Assembly (NCBI GenBank): GCA_024516035.1
Contig: CM044963.1
Location: 29,076,748-29,140,747, forward strand
Length of the DNA stretch: 64,000 bases
Source of the DNA: Bactericera cockerelli
Taxonomy: Eukaryota > Arthropoda > Insecta > Hemiptera > Triozidae
Direction: 5' to 3'
Part shown: positions 1-9,640 of the stretch, piece after piece
Layout: the number at the start of each line of letters is the position of its first letter
Position numbering within the stretch: position 1 is the stretch's first letter
The notes under the pieces: model-generated
The model's database searches: none
Seen by the model: the letters and a program-made list of their open reading frames with translations, nothing else
Told to the model about the DNA's origin: nothing
Made by a program: the position numbers and the translations under genes

Positions 1-2475
1 TAAGAATCTCAAAAAATCTCTATCATTTTGAGAGACACTTATTTGTAGAAAGGCTTTAGCAATATCACTTGAAACACCAATTTGTCTTTCTCTAAACCGA
101 GCCAAGCAAGTTGGTATTTTTTCTATCAAGTTGGGTCCAGTTTCAAGACAATCATTCAAACTATGTTTACCAAATTCCTTTGCTGAGGCATCAAACACTG
201 GTCGCACTGGTGTGGTGGATCCCAATTTTATTACATGTCTATGTGGTAAATAGCAAGCAGAGTTCTCTAGCTCTGAGGTAGGCACTTCCTCCACAATGCC
301 AATTTTCTCCCACCCTTTCAACACCTTTTGATACTCATCCAGGTACCTATCATTCTTCAGCCTCTTAATTGTCGATTGTAATCTCTTCTGAGCCGATTGA
401 TAATTTTCTGATAGTGGGGGATGATTACTGACAAAAGGTAAACGAACTTCAAATCTACCTTCTTTATTAACTTTCACTGTTGAAATAAAGTGGTCTTTGG
501 TAGCTTTATCAATGTCAGATTTTAAGGTTCTTTCAGTAGGATCAGTTATTCCCAACACATCTAGTGACCATAAATCTGAAATGTTACCATCTTTAATCAA
601 CAGTGAGGTAACCAACATAGCTAAATTCTGCTTATCTTTAGTTATCCCTGGTACCTTACCAGATAATGTCCATCCAAGGTGAGTTTTCATAGCTACTAAC
701 TTGGACTCCAGTTCAACCATCTCTCCGGTATACAGTCTCCCAGCCACATCTGAGCCAATGAGGATTTCGATATCATGGCAGGATCCAGTATCTTCAATAA
801 CAATTCCTCTCTTCTTGAGCTCAGTGAACCAGGGGCCTTTGGGAACTGTCGGGATGGTGCTACAGATCTTTTCTTGATCTAATACATCAAAATCACATCT
901 GTAATTATTATAAGATAAATGTAGTTTGTACACTTTGTGTTCCACAGCATTAGAAATATCACCACCAAACAATGCATGTTGTACGGTTTCTGTACGTACT
1001 GGCAAATAATCAATTTCTTTAGCAGTGCTAGACAACAAATATGAGCGTTGTGAGCCTGTGTCAATGAGAGCTCTTGCTTTTCTAGTACGCCCCTGAGGTC
1101 CTACAATATTGACCAACAATGTTTGCATCAGGACACTGCATTGACCAACTGACGCTGTTAAACTGCTACAATTGTTGTGGCCAGTACTATCTACAGCACT
1201 ACTATTGTTGCATAGCAATTCAAAATGACCCTTCTTACATATTGAACATTTTGGTTTACTCTGGCAACGAGAAACAATGTGTCCTAATTTTAAACAACCA
1301 AAACAAGCATGATTATTTTTTACACAGTTTTGACGTTCAGTCAAAGACATACTTTTGGCTTTATTACAGTCTTGTGCTTTGTGAGATTCACTAGAACAAA
1401 ATAAACATGAATGCTTACTTTTATTAGAGGTATTTATTAAACCTGTGGCAGTTGGTACGGACTCACTATGTCTGTCTTGTCTCCTATACATAGTCTTGGC
1501 TGGGGTAGTACGCTGGGGTTCCATCAAACCAAAACCGGATCTAGCTAGCTCCAATTTCTGTACGCCTTCCACTTCAGATCTCAGGAATGCCATCAAATTG
1601 TCCAGGTAGTCCTTGGATGTAGGTTGAGCGGCTGACACTGAAGAAACACTCCTTCTTTCCCAAATCTGCAATAATTCTTCCGGTAGACAGGATGAAACTA
1701 GTGGCATAAGTATTGAAGCACAGTTCTCAGAGGTCACACCAAGTGTGTCTAAATTTCTCAAATGACATTGTAATTTGTCATATAACTCTACTACTGGTAA
1801 CTTGGCTTTTGCGTTTTGAATAACTAGTTTTAGCAGCTCTCTGATGTAAAACTCTGTCAGTAAATCAGGCCTACCGTACCTAGCTTTCAGGGCTATAATC
1901 ACTTCTGGGTACATGGCTGCAGTAGCTGGATAGCTATTCACTAATTCTTTAGCTGGTCCTGCTGACATACACATAGTGAGGTAGCCTAATTTATCACTAG
2001 GGCTCAACTTGGGGTCACTATCAATTTTTTCAAATTGAGACCAGAAAGGAAGCCAATCTTTCAAATTACCACTAAACTCTTTCAGCTTCAATATTGGAAG
2101 TTTGCACTGATACTGAGCTATATTACTTCCATTAGCTGATACAAAACTACCATTTTGATCATCTGGTGTATGTACTGTCTGACTACTCTGAATCTTACTC
2201 TCAACCAGATTTCTACATTGGTAGAACATGGTGGTAAATCTGTCGACATCTTCCTGCTCTGTTTCAAGTTCAATCTCAGACACATCTTTATCTTTTGACA
2301 ACAGATTTAGGATATCATTATCCTTTATGGTCAGCTCTTCATACCTGGCCCTCATACATTCTATCAGCCCAGACAGTATGCTAGTGTCTGTTTCTAGTTC
2401 AATCTTCTTCTGTGTTTTAGTTAAAGATGTTCTGAGATATCCTCTCTGCCTTCTTAAATTGCTTAATTCAGTCAT
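1..2475 (-). CDS. BEL/Pao gag-protease-RT polyprotein, partial (825 codons, 3' end outside)
   Basis: A single open frame from the ATG at 2475 to the window edge, read by hand without a stop. An N-terminal charged helical region covers about residues 1-120. A DUF1759-like gag core starts near residue 125 with a PILKLKEFSGNLKDW-type motif. Three zinc knuckles follow: CX2CX4HX4C from Cys357, another CX2CX4HX4C, then CX2CX3HX4C. The retropepsin DTGSQ lies at 472-476, in an ALIDTGS context typical of DUF1758. RT motifs are RPVFDASAK and SDIAKAFLQI, with the first catalytic Asp at about 804. The YxDD box, peptidase A17-like region, RNase H and integrase would follow outside the window. The product should make virus-like particles and copy its RNA inside them. 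The start is the first Met after the leader downstream of the primer-binding site. Confidence 0.93.
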   Translation of the reverse strand, partial: MTELSNLRRQRGYLRTSLTKTQKKIELETDTSILSGLIECMRARYEELTIKDNDILNLLSKDKDVSEIELETEQEDVDRFTTMFYQCRNLVESKIQSSQTVHTPDDQNGSFVSANGSNIAQYQCKLPILKLKEFSGNLKDWLPFWSQFEKIDSDPKLSPSDKLGYLTMCMSAGPAKELVNSYPATAAMYPEVIIALKARYGRPDLLTEFYIRELLKLVIQNAKAKLPVVELYDKLQCHLRNLDTLGVTSENCASILMPLVSSCLPEELLQIWERRSVSSVSAAQPTSKDYLDNLMAFLRSEVEGVQKLELARSGFGLMEPQRTTPAKTMYRRQDRHSESVPTATGLINTSNKSKHSCLFCSSESHKAQDCNKAKSMSLTERQNCVKNNHACFGCLKLGHIVSRCQSKPKCSICKKGHFELLCNNSSAVDSTGHNNCSSLTASVGQCSVLMQTLLVNIVGPQGRTRKARALIDTGSQRSYLLSSTAKEIDYLPVRTETVQHALFGGDISNAVEHKVYKLHLSYNNYRCDFDVLDQEKICSTIPTVPKGPWFTELKKRGIVIEDTGSCHDIEILIGSDVAGRLYTGEMVELESKLVAMKTHLGWTLSGKVPGITKDKQNLAMLVTSLLIKDGNISDLWSLDVLGITDPTERTLKSDIDKATKDHFISTVKVNKEGRFEVRLPFVSNHPPLSENYQSAQKRLQSTIKRLKNDRYLDEYQKVLKGWEKIGIVEEVPTSELENSACYLPHRHVIKLGSTTPVRPVFDASAKEFGKHSLNDCLETGPNLIEKIPTCLARFRERQIGVSSDIAKAFLQISVSQNDRDFLRFL

Positions 2476-2566
2476 AATAGTGCTGTCCTAAGTACTTACA
2501 GTAATACAGTAACTGGTGTTGAGATTTCCTGCAATCCAAACTGGTACTTTAGTTTGTCATGCCAGG

Positions 2567-2583
2567 TCCTGTCACGGTCGCCA
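2567..2583 (-). promoter_or_regulatory. tRNA primer-binding site of BEL/Pao element
   Basis: On the minus strand this reads TGGCGACCGTGACAGGA, two bases downstream of the LTR end. It is complementary to a tRNA 3' end including CCA. The complement (TCCTGTCACGGTCG plus CCA) matches, as I remember it, the 3' end of insect tRNA-Arg(UCG). It would prime minus-strand DNA synthesis. Confidence 0.8.
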
Positions 2584-2585
2584 AA

Positions 2586-2880
2586 TGTTGGAAAATCACG
2601 AACGCAGATGATTTCTATTTACACATTAATGGGAATATTCTTTATTTACACACATTACAGAGTTCATACAAAAGGAAAAGCTATCTTAATCTTGAAATCT
2701 ACTGGAAAAACTAACATTCTAACTATATTTCCACATTTCCCACCAAGAACTCTAGAAAAACTTCCCGACCAATCAGAATCGACTATAGTTTTGATACATC
2801 CTAAAATACGGGCGGGAAAAAGAATAAGACCCCCATACACAATCTAAAAATTATCTTAAGATTGCCGTCGTAACGCAACA
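2586..2880 (-). repeat. 5' LTR of BEL/Pao element
   Basis: 295 bp bounded by TGTTG and CAACA inverted ends. The inner edge lies two bases from the primer-binding site. On the minus strand an AATAAA signal sits near its 3' end (plus positions about 2640-2655), as expected for the R region. The flanking target duplication cannot be tested because the other end is outside the window. Confidence 0.87.
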
Positions 2881-2944
2881 CTTGGTATACATTTGTGATT
2901 CTAAGCTTTTTGAAGCATTGTTTGGATTGTTGAGTATGCAATGT

Positions 2945-2965
2945 ACATATGTATGTATGTATGTT
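2945..2965. repeat. (TGTA)n microsatellite
   Basis: Short run of TATG/TGTA units between the LTR and a SINE. Confidence 0.8.
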
Positions 2966-2987
2966 TAAAAATGTATGTACCTACGAG

Positions 2988-3262
2988 GGAGTCTCCGTGA
3001 CCGAGTGAGCTAGCGCGATAGGCATTGCACGCACGATGACCTGGGTTCGATCCCTAGCGGAGCAGGAATTCTTCTGCTCTGTACTTGGGTGATCGGGGTT
3101 CACTCATACTTTGCGAGGAAAAATGTGAAGCTGCTTTAATTTTAGCAGCGACCAGAGGTGGAATTATAGGCAAAAATATAAGATATTGGGATATTAAACA
3201 TACGGAGAAGTCCTATAATTCTGTGCTACCAACTAAAATTGTGATATAATAAAACAAAGAAA
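2988..3262 (+). mobile_element. tRNA-derived SINE, family A, copy 1
   Basis: The head has an A-box-like GTGACCGAGTGAGCTAGCG and a B box GGTTCGATCCC. The body holds AGCGACCAGAGGTGGAATT and the end is TAAAATTGTGATATAATA. The same order recurs at 11588 (minus), 17505, 36650, 40096 and 49577, which defines the family. Non-coding, pol III-transcribed and LINE-dependent by class. Confidence 0.85.
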
Positions 3263-3422
3263 TTATTTAAACATTATTTCAATAATAACACAATACTTTA
3301 ATTAATAACCCATTATTATTAAAAATAATATTATTATGTACCTACTCGCACTTTGGTGTTACCAATATAATAATTTGTATTGTATTCAATAATTAAGTAC
3401 TTTACAATAATTAATTGAACTT
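3263..3422. other. AT-rich spacer, nothing recognised
   Basis: AT-rich sequence with ATTATT runs. No coding or element signal seen. Confidence 0.6.
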
Positions 3423-3594
3423 GTCAGTCCTGCCAGCTCAGTGATCAAAGTGTCTGTCTGTTAAACCAGAGGTCGCGGGTTCGAAACCAAGCGGGGACAT
3501 GAGAAGTTATCCTACCACCCGGGATTTTGACCACATAATAATACTTTTTGGAGATGTTTGGTTTACAGTCCTATCTAGGCAGAATAAATAAAAT
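3423..3594 (+). mobile_element. tRNA-derived SINE, family B, copy 1 (degenerate)
   Basis: A box GCCAGCTCAGTGATCAA, B box GGGTTCGAAACC, then AGTTATCCT and the family-typical GACCACATAATAATAC. Better copies lie at 12815 and 16325. Confidence 0.75.
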
Positions 3595-3755
3595 GGCGGT
3601 ATTAAATAGATAATATGTTTACTATTTCTTTTTAGTTAAGAATTTATTTAAGATTAATTGTATATTTTTATGTAGGCGATATTAAATAGATAATATGTTT
3701 ACTTTTTCTTTTTAGTTAAGAATTTATTTAAGACTTAATTGTATATTTTTATGTA
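3595..3755 (+). repeat. Tandem duplication, two 80-bp copies
   Basis: The block from GGCGGTATTAAATAG to TTTTATGTA is repeated immediately with a period of 80 bp and only a few differences. The following ACAAATAAAACAATAAAT resembles a retroelement 3' tail. Confidence 0.8.
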
Positions 3756-3860
3756 TGACTTTGTACCACATACAATTGTATACTTTGTACAAATAAAACA
3801 ATAAATTAAATTAAATTTTATTGTTACATGTAATGTATTACTATGTTTCATATCATTTAA

Positions 3861-4082
3861 TGAGAGTTTCACGTCGCTTCCAATTGCATGGTCATATCAC
3901 GACGGCGGTTTTACCCTCCATTCGCTGGAAACTCACAAACCAGCTACTCAAATAAACCTCAGCCAGCCTGAGTGAGGCCGGGACCAGCATCACAAAGGTT
4001 CGAATTTGAATCGTCACCCATCTAAGTCATAGCCTTAATGGACGTTGCTTAACTTCAGTGACTACTTGCCATCGACGCTGTC
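3861..4082 (-). mobile_element. 5S rRNA-derived SINE, family D, copy 1 (divergent)
   Basis: Minus-oriented. It ends at the 5S-like head (AGCGTCGATGGCAAG on the minus strand) and carries the GGGTAAAACCGCCGTCGTGA core and the AAGCGACGTGAAACTC tail. It is more diverged than the copies at 6205 and 10322. Confidence 0.75.
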
Positions 4083-4977
4083 TTAACAATGATATTTAAA
4101 AAAAAATATTATGATAATTTTGAAAGAAGGTCAACAGCTTTTTGCCTGCATTGAAGCGAATGAGAAAAATAACGATGGGGAAATTGTGGGAGAGAAAAAG
4201 AGAGGAAAAGGGAGAAAAAGTTAGAATGAGGGAGAAAGAGGGAAGAAAAAGGTAGGAAAAGTGAGAAAAAGGAGAAAAAGGTAGGAAAAGGGAGAAAAAC
4301 TTGAGGGAAGAGGAGGGATGAAATTTAAATAATTCCCTCCCTCCCTTTCTTTTATTACCTTGGTACTTGTCTTTTCTGCAATTGTTTGTCTTCTGTAATA
4401 ATAATTAAATTAAATATTCTTCTAGCAATTAAATTAAATATTCTCTCACAATGGTATTGCATCTAATTTGAAGCCTGTAGCGGCACAGCGTCAGTATTTT
4501 TTTTTTTTTTTTACTAAAGCTGTGCCTATTTTTTTTTTTTTTTTTTTTTTTTTCTTACTTTCGTTTCTCGAAGTCAGTGTCTTGATGGTTGTCACTGACT
4601 GGTAGCCGTGCTTTGGGAACCAAATATGGTTTTCTTGTAATAATTATTTTTAATTTAAGTTTTCCAAATTTTTTCTCAATAAATTACAAAGATTTTTCCA
4701 GGTATGAATAAAGTTTCCGAGAACTAACTGATAGGCGTGTTGAAATATCGTGATTACATAATGACAATTGATATATACATAGGTACAAAAAATTATGTTT
4801 TCAAACAGAACATAAACCTATTTGAATAATTTTAAATTGTGTTGAAAAAAAAACAGAACTTTTTTTATACAAAAATCCTCTTTTCATATTAAAAATAAAA
4901 ACTTATTTGCTACATATCCGGTTGAGGAACTACCCTGTATAAGATTAGACGATCATTTATATCTGCACAATCTGGTA
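4083..4977. other. Low-complexity spacer with purine tract and poly-T runs
   Basis: A purine-rich GGGAGAAAAAGGTAGG-type tract lies at about 4190-4320. Two long poly-T runs lie at about 4498-4555. No gene seen. Confidence 0.6.
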
Positions 4978-5770
4978 TTCCCTCTCTCTCTCTCTCTCTC
5001 TCTACCTCTCTCCCCATCTTTCACTCTCTCTCTCTCTCTCTTTCTCTCTCCATCTCTCTCTCTTCCTCTATTTTTCATTTCTCCCTCTCTCTGTTTATCT
5101 CTCCTTCTCTCTCTCTTTCTTCTCCCTCTTTTTCTCTCTCTCTCTCGCTCTCTCTCTCCCTCTCTATCTATCACTTTTTCTCTCTCTCTCTTTCTCTGCC
5201 TTTCTCTCTCTCTCTATACAAATGTGACGTAAAGGAATGCTGAGAGGAAATATAAAAAATCCGTATTATATTTTATTCCACAGAGAGATATAGAAAGAGA
5301 TAGAGAAGGATTAAGAAAGGGAGAGCGATAGAATGGGAGAGAGTTATAGAAAGAAAGAGAGGAGTAGAAAAGAAAAGAGGGATAGACAAGTAGAAAGAGA
5401 GAGAGAGAAAAGGATGAAGAAAGGGAGACCGATAGAATGGGAGAGAGGTAGAGACAAGTAGACAGAGAGAGAGAGAAAGGGGAGCGAGATAGGGAAAGAG
5501 TTGGGAGAGAGAGATAGAGGGGAGAGAGATAGGGGTTGGTAGAGAGAGATAGAGGGGAGAAAGGTAGAGGTTGGGAGAAAGAGAGAAGAAAAAAAAGAAG
5601 AGAGAGAGAGATATTTATGGTGAACGAATGGAGAGAGAGGGAGAGAAGGAGAGAGGGAGAGGGGGATGAGTAATAGGGAGAGAGATCAGAGAGAGAGAGG
5701 GATGAGTAATAGGGAGAGGAAGGGTGAGAGATGGAAGGGAGGTGATGACATTGATGGAGCGGGGGGATAT
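4978..5770. repeat. CT microsatellite followed by GA-rich tract
   Basis: (CT)n from 4978 to 5215, then about 490 bp of GAGAGA-rich purine sequence from 5280. Open frames rich in Arg-Glu or Ser-Leu here are repeat artefacts. Confidence 0.85.
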
Positions 5771-5921
5771 GGATAATTGAATAATAATGGACGAGTTATG
5801 AGTGCCATTTCAATTCCAATCACGTGACATCCCTCCTCTCTTCCCCCCACCTCCCCCTTTTTCTCCCTGTTAAACTATAATCGTCCTTCTTTTTTTTAAC
5901 CATTCTTTCTTCTCTTTTTCC
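5771..5921. other. Spacer, nothing recognised
   Basis: Mixed AT-rich and pyrimidine-rich sequence without a recognisable element. Confidence 0.5.
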
Positions 5922-6062
5922 TCAGTAGCTTGAGCGATAAGGCGCGGACTTGTAACCTGGAGGTTACAAGATTTAGTAGATTAGTATCAGCGTAGATTTA
6001 GTAAAGCGATTTTGTTTATTTGTGATGCTAGAAAAGTGATTAACACAAATATAATATTTATC
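5922..6062 (+). mobile_element. tRNA-derived SINE, family F, copy 1 (B box deleted)
   Basis: The head AGTAGCTTGAGCGATAAGG and GGACTTGTAACCTGGAGGT match other copies. The GGTTCAAGTCCC B box present at 38608 is missing or rearranged here. The tail CAGCGTAGATTTAGTAAAGC and AAAGTGATTAACACAAAT is intact. Confidence 0.78.
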
Positions 6063-6094
6063 TTTGTTCATATATATTTCTCTATTCTCTTTTT

Positions 6095-6108
6095 CTTCCT
6101 TCCTCTCT

Positions 6109-6148
<40 letters not shown>

Positions 6149-6165
6149 TCTCTCTCATCTATGTC
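6095..6165. repeat. (CT)n microsatellite
   Basis: Nearly pure CT dinucleotides. Confidence 0.9.
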
Positions 6166-6204
6166 TCTCTCTTTCTATCTTTCTTTCTAATGAACAATAA
6201 TTTA

Positions 6205-6490
6205 TGTAATATAATTTTTTTTTTTTTTTTTTTTTTTTTTTAAGTGGGGTTTAACGTCGCTTTCAACTGCCATGGTCATATCACGACGGGGGTTTTACCC
6301 TCCATTCGCAGGAAACTCACAAACCTGCTACTCACATTGACCTCAACCAGCCTGAGTGGGGCCGGGAAAAGCCAGCGTCACGAGAATTAGAATTTGAATG
6401 GTCACCCATCCAAGTCTTAACCTCGCTGGATGTCGCTTAACTTCGGTGTTCTGAAGGGAACCGGTGTATTCAACATGCCATCGACGCTGG
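6205..6490 (-). mobile_element. 5S rRNA-derived SINE, family D, copy 2
   Basis: Near full-length minus copy with a poly-T run at its low-coordinate end, which is poly-A on the sense strand. The head reads 5S-like on the minus strand (ACCGGTTCCCTTCAGAACAC, GAAGTTAAGCGACATCC, GGATGGGTGACC). The core is shared with family E, and the tail is AAGCGACGTTAAACCCCACT. Nearly identical to the plus copy at 10322. Confidence 0.88.
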
Positions 6491-6559
6491 CTAAAATGTT
6501 TTTAGTAGATATAAAAGATGAACTTTTCTAAAAGATGATTTGAGACTTGAACTCCCGAC

Positions 6560-6660
6560 CTCCAGAAGATTTCAACTCAAATCCTAACATCCCTGGACGT
6601 TGCTTAACTTTAGTGCTAGCACACGAACTGGTGAGTTCAACATGACTTCAAAGATTGCTA
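6560..6660 (-). mobile_element. 5S-derived SINE fragment (head only)
   Basis: The minus-strand 5S-like head is recognisable (GTTGAACTCACCAGTTCGTG, AAAGTTAAGCAACGTCC). The rest is lost. Confidence 0.55.
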
Positions 6661-7504
6661 ATTTTGAGTTAAACAATTTTATTATTTTTGCATGATTTAT
6701 TTGGTTTATGAATAAAAATTCTTATTATAAGAGACTATTGAACAAAACATTTATGGTAACTTATCTGATATAATATATTTCATTTATCATATAATTCATA
6801 ATCCTCTTTCTTTAGTCTGCTCAACTTGGATGCAACATATTAATAATAATTCTGCCATTTAAAACAAAAAAATTTAAGATCCTGATTTTTTAAAAGTAAA
6901 ATTTTATTTCTATTTTCAATATTGTCAATGTTGGTATTAGAAAATAATGATTCTTTTTAGTAAATTTTCATTGTAAATTTCATACATTAAAAATAAACAA
7001 TGTGAGAAAGTATGAAGTCCATACATAAACTGAGGAAAATTGTAAATAAAAGTACCAAAAAAACAAAAAAATAGTACTTCATAATAATAATAATAAGAGG
7101 TCATAAAAAAGAGCATTGAAAATAATAATAATAAAATTCACACTTAAAGTAGCTTCCGACTTTGACCGACTTCTACCTCTGGCCTCCGTGTTAGAGAATG
7201 ATAAATTGCTACAGGAAACGAGCACCATGAAACAAAAGAACACAGGCAAAAATAAAAGAAACTAATTATATAAAGCCATATTTAACATAATAATAATAAT
7301 GTTAATAATAGTATTAATAATTTAGCTGCTTTTTAATGAGCAAAAAAATCTATAACGATAAAGTTATTTCATATGTGTAGGTAATGTAGAATATAACTAC
7401 AGGTGATAGTATAATTTATTTTGTACTCATAGGTAATTTGAAATGTAGTTTTTAATAATATTAAAAAAAACGAACACAATACTTCAATTTTTTTATATTA
7501 GAAA
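6661..7504. other. AT-rich intergenic DNA
   Basis: A/T-rich with ATAATAATA runs. No credible ORF or element seen. Confidence 0.6.
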
Positions 7505-7625
7505 TTTATTATTATTATGTGGTCACATACTGATAATGATGAGGAAAAATGTATGGGCTGGGTGGGATTCGAACCAACGGATTCCTACGCTGTCTGGATT
7601 ACCACTCGACTACCAGTGCACGGTA
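7505..7625 (-). mobile_element. tRNA-derived SINE, family C, copy 1 (partial)
   Basis: TTATTATTATGTGGTCACA, then GGGTGGGATTCGAACC (B box on the minus strand), then TACGCTGTCTGGATTACCA. The distal CCTCGCCTGGTGGTTACC module is absent. Confidence 0.75.
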
Positions 7626-7725
7626 GTTTTTGCTACCTTGACTACCTGTCCTCTTCATTGTTCCCAACACATTCGCCGCATTTCAGAACTGACTGATCCG
7701 TTTCATCAAGTATGCTTTTGCTCTC

Positions 7726-8620
7726 TTTCTATAGAGAGAGACAGGGAAATGGTAGATAGGAAAAGAGAAAATAAAAAGAAGGGAGAGAGAAAGAGAGGGA
7801 GGAAAATAGAAAGAGAGAGGTGGGGATAGAGGAAGAGAACATTGAGGAAGAGAGAGAAAGAGAGAAGAAGAAAAGTGACAGATAGATAGACAAAAAATAA
7901 TGAGAGAGAGGGAGAGGGAGGAATATAGAAAGAGGGAGGTGGAGATAGAGAAAGAGAGAGAGAGAGATTGGTAAAAAGAAGAGAAAAAAATCTAAGAGAG
8001 AGAGAGAGGGAGAGAGAGAAAGAGAGAGGAAAGATTAGGAAAATCTGATAAAAAGGATTTAGCTATCCTCTTCAAATCCCACTTAATGTTCGGTTCAATT
8101 TTTTCCTTGTTTTCATAGGACAGATTGTGGGGTAGAGTGAGGAGAGGGAAGAGAAAAAGAAAGAGGGAGAGAGAGACGACGAAGAGAGAAAAATAGGGAG
8201 AGGGAGAGAGAGAGAGATAGAGAAATAGGGAGAGAGAGAAAGGAGATCGAGAAATAGGGAGAGAGAGAGAGAGACAACTAAGTGTAGGCACTACGCAGTG
8301 AAGAGGGAGAGAGAAAATCCTGCGTGTTAAGTTTTCAACTAGGATACAAAGAGGAAGAGGTATTAGAGCTTGAAAAGGAAAAGGAAAAAGATAGAGATAC
8401 AAAAATTGGAAAAGAGAGAGGGAGTGAGAGAAGGAAGGAGTGATAAAAAATGCAGACATATTATAGAGTAAGGGAATGATAGAGAGACTTGAAGAGGAAA
8501 GACAGGTGTTTGATAATAGGTAATAGAGAGAGACAGAGAGAGTAAAAAATAAAAGATTAAAAAATAATATGTAAAGAGTAAGGAAAAGACAGATAGGAGA
8601 GAAAAAGAAAGCTACCGGGA
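7726..8620. repeat. GA-rich low-complexity tract
   Basis: About 900 bp dominated by GAGAGA and AAAGAGAG. The 229-codon frame on the opposite strand (Ser/Leu/Phe-rich) is a compositional artefact. Confidence 0.85.
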
Positions 8621-8764
8621 CAGAGTGAGAGGAGAGATAAATAAAATAAATGTAAGGAATGAAGAGGAAATACACTGCCAATTATGGAGACAATACTTCG
8701 CAATACTACCGATTTTTAATACTAGAAATTTATGGAAGTAAAATGAAAGAGACAGAGAAACAAT

Positions 8765-8966
8765 AATAATAATATCGCCTTATTTATACGTCCCGATAAG
8801 GATTGATCCCCCCATTATTCTAGCAGCAAGCTCAAGACATATTATTATGTAGTAAAAATCCCAAATGGGAGGATAACTTGTCATGGCCCAGCTGGGTTTC
8901 GAGCCCACGACCTCTGGAATCTCTGGATTCACAGAGTGCCGCTTACCTCTGAGCTACCAAGGCAGA
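8765..8966 (-). mobile_element. tRNA-derived SINE, family B, copy 2
   Basis: Minus copy from ATAATATCGCCTTATTTA through ATTATTATGTAGTAAAAATC and GGTTTCGAGCCCACGACCTC (B-box side) to GCTACCAAGGC. The anticodon-arm-like CTGGATTCACAGAGTG matches the copies at 12815 and 16325. Confidence 0.85.
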
Positions 8967-8989
8967 TAGAGAGAAGTGATGACAAACAT

Positions 8990-9255
8990 AACCAAGCATA
9001 GGTGGTCAACGTGGTTAAGGTGCTGGACTTGTAATGTAAACAATCCAGCACATCCACTCCAACCCAATTCCTGTATTCTACCGTATTACTATTTAAACAT
9101 TTCACCAAATAATAATAAGACTCTGAAGGTTAGGCGGTATTTATTATTAAAACACTTAAAGTGTCTAAAAATATTTTTTTTCTCAATTATATATAACATG
9201 TTCAAAAAAGGTTAGGTGGTAGAAAATAGTTTGAGCATTCTCACCTTGTGGTTAC
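8990..9255 (+). mobile_element. Degenerate family C-like SINE
   Basis: GTGGTCAACGTGGTTAAGG, AATAATAAGACTCTGAAGGT and GGTTAGGTGGTAGAAAATAG match pieces of family C in order, but with extra sequence between. Probably rearranged. Confidence 0.5.
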
Positions 9256-9640
9256 TTTCATTAATAAATTTCATTAATAAATTTTAATTACCAAATTTCA
9301 ACCCTTTATTTACATTAATAAAGAGCATTTTTATTATAATAATAAATTAAGAAATAAGAGAAATTGAAAAAAACAGTGAGAATAATAAATTCCATATAGA
9401 GGAGAGAAAGATATTAAACTAAGCAACATGGCCTCCAAAAACAGTAGAAAAAGAAATGAGAGAAAAACAGGGGTCATAAATAAAAGTGTCAAAGAGCAGG
9501 CAAAATAAAGGAGAGAGAGAGAGTACATATATGCGATGACGGCTACATACAATTTGACAGCATCTTATTACAGAAATAAGTTATCTTGACGGGGCCAACA
9601 TTGTCGACAATGATGATGAATTGTGCGTCGACATGTTGAG
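9256..9640. other. AT- and purine-rich spacer
   Basis: No recognised feature. A-rich strand with AGAGAGAG near 9510. Confidence 0.5.

Larger units (their letters stand above)
1..2880 (-). mobile_element. BEL/Pao LTR retrotransposon, 5' half (runs off window)
   Basis: Minus-strand element read from its 5' LTR (2586-2880) through a primer-binding site and leader into an open gag-pro-pol frame that leaves the window at position 1. The 3' part of pol and the 3' LTR are outside. The protein order (DUF1759-like gag, three zinc knuckles, DUF1758-like aspartic protease, reverse transcriptase) is diagnostic of BEL/Pao. The open frame and sharp LTR ends suggest a fairly young copy. Confidence 0.93.

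Noticed and set aside
879..1394. Small ORFs on both strands at the left edge
   Set aside because: Shadows of the BEL/Pao frame, which has all the motifs in the correct register.
7992..8681. 229-codon Ser/Leu/Phe-rich minus ORF
   Set aside because: Complement of a GA-rich tract; no domain or signal beyond composition.
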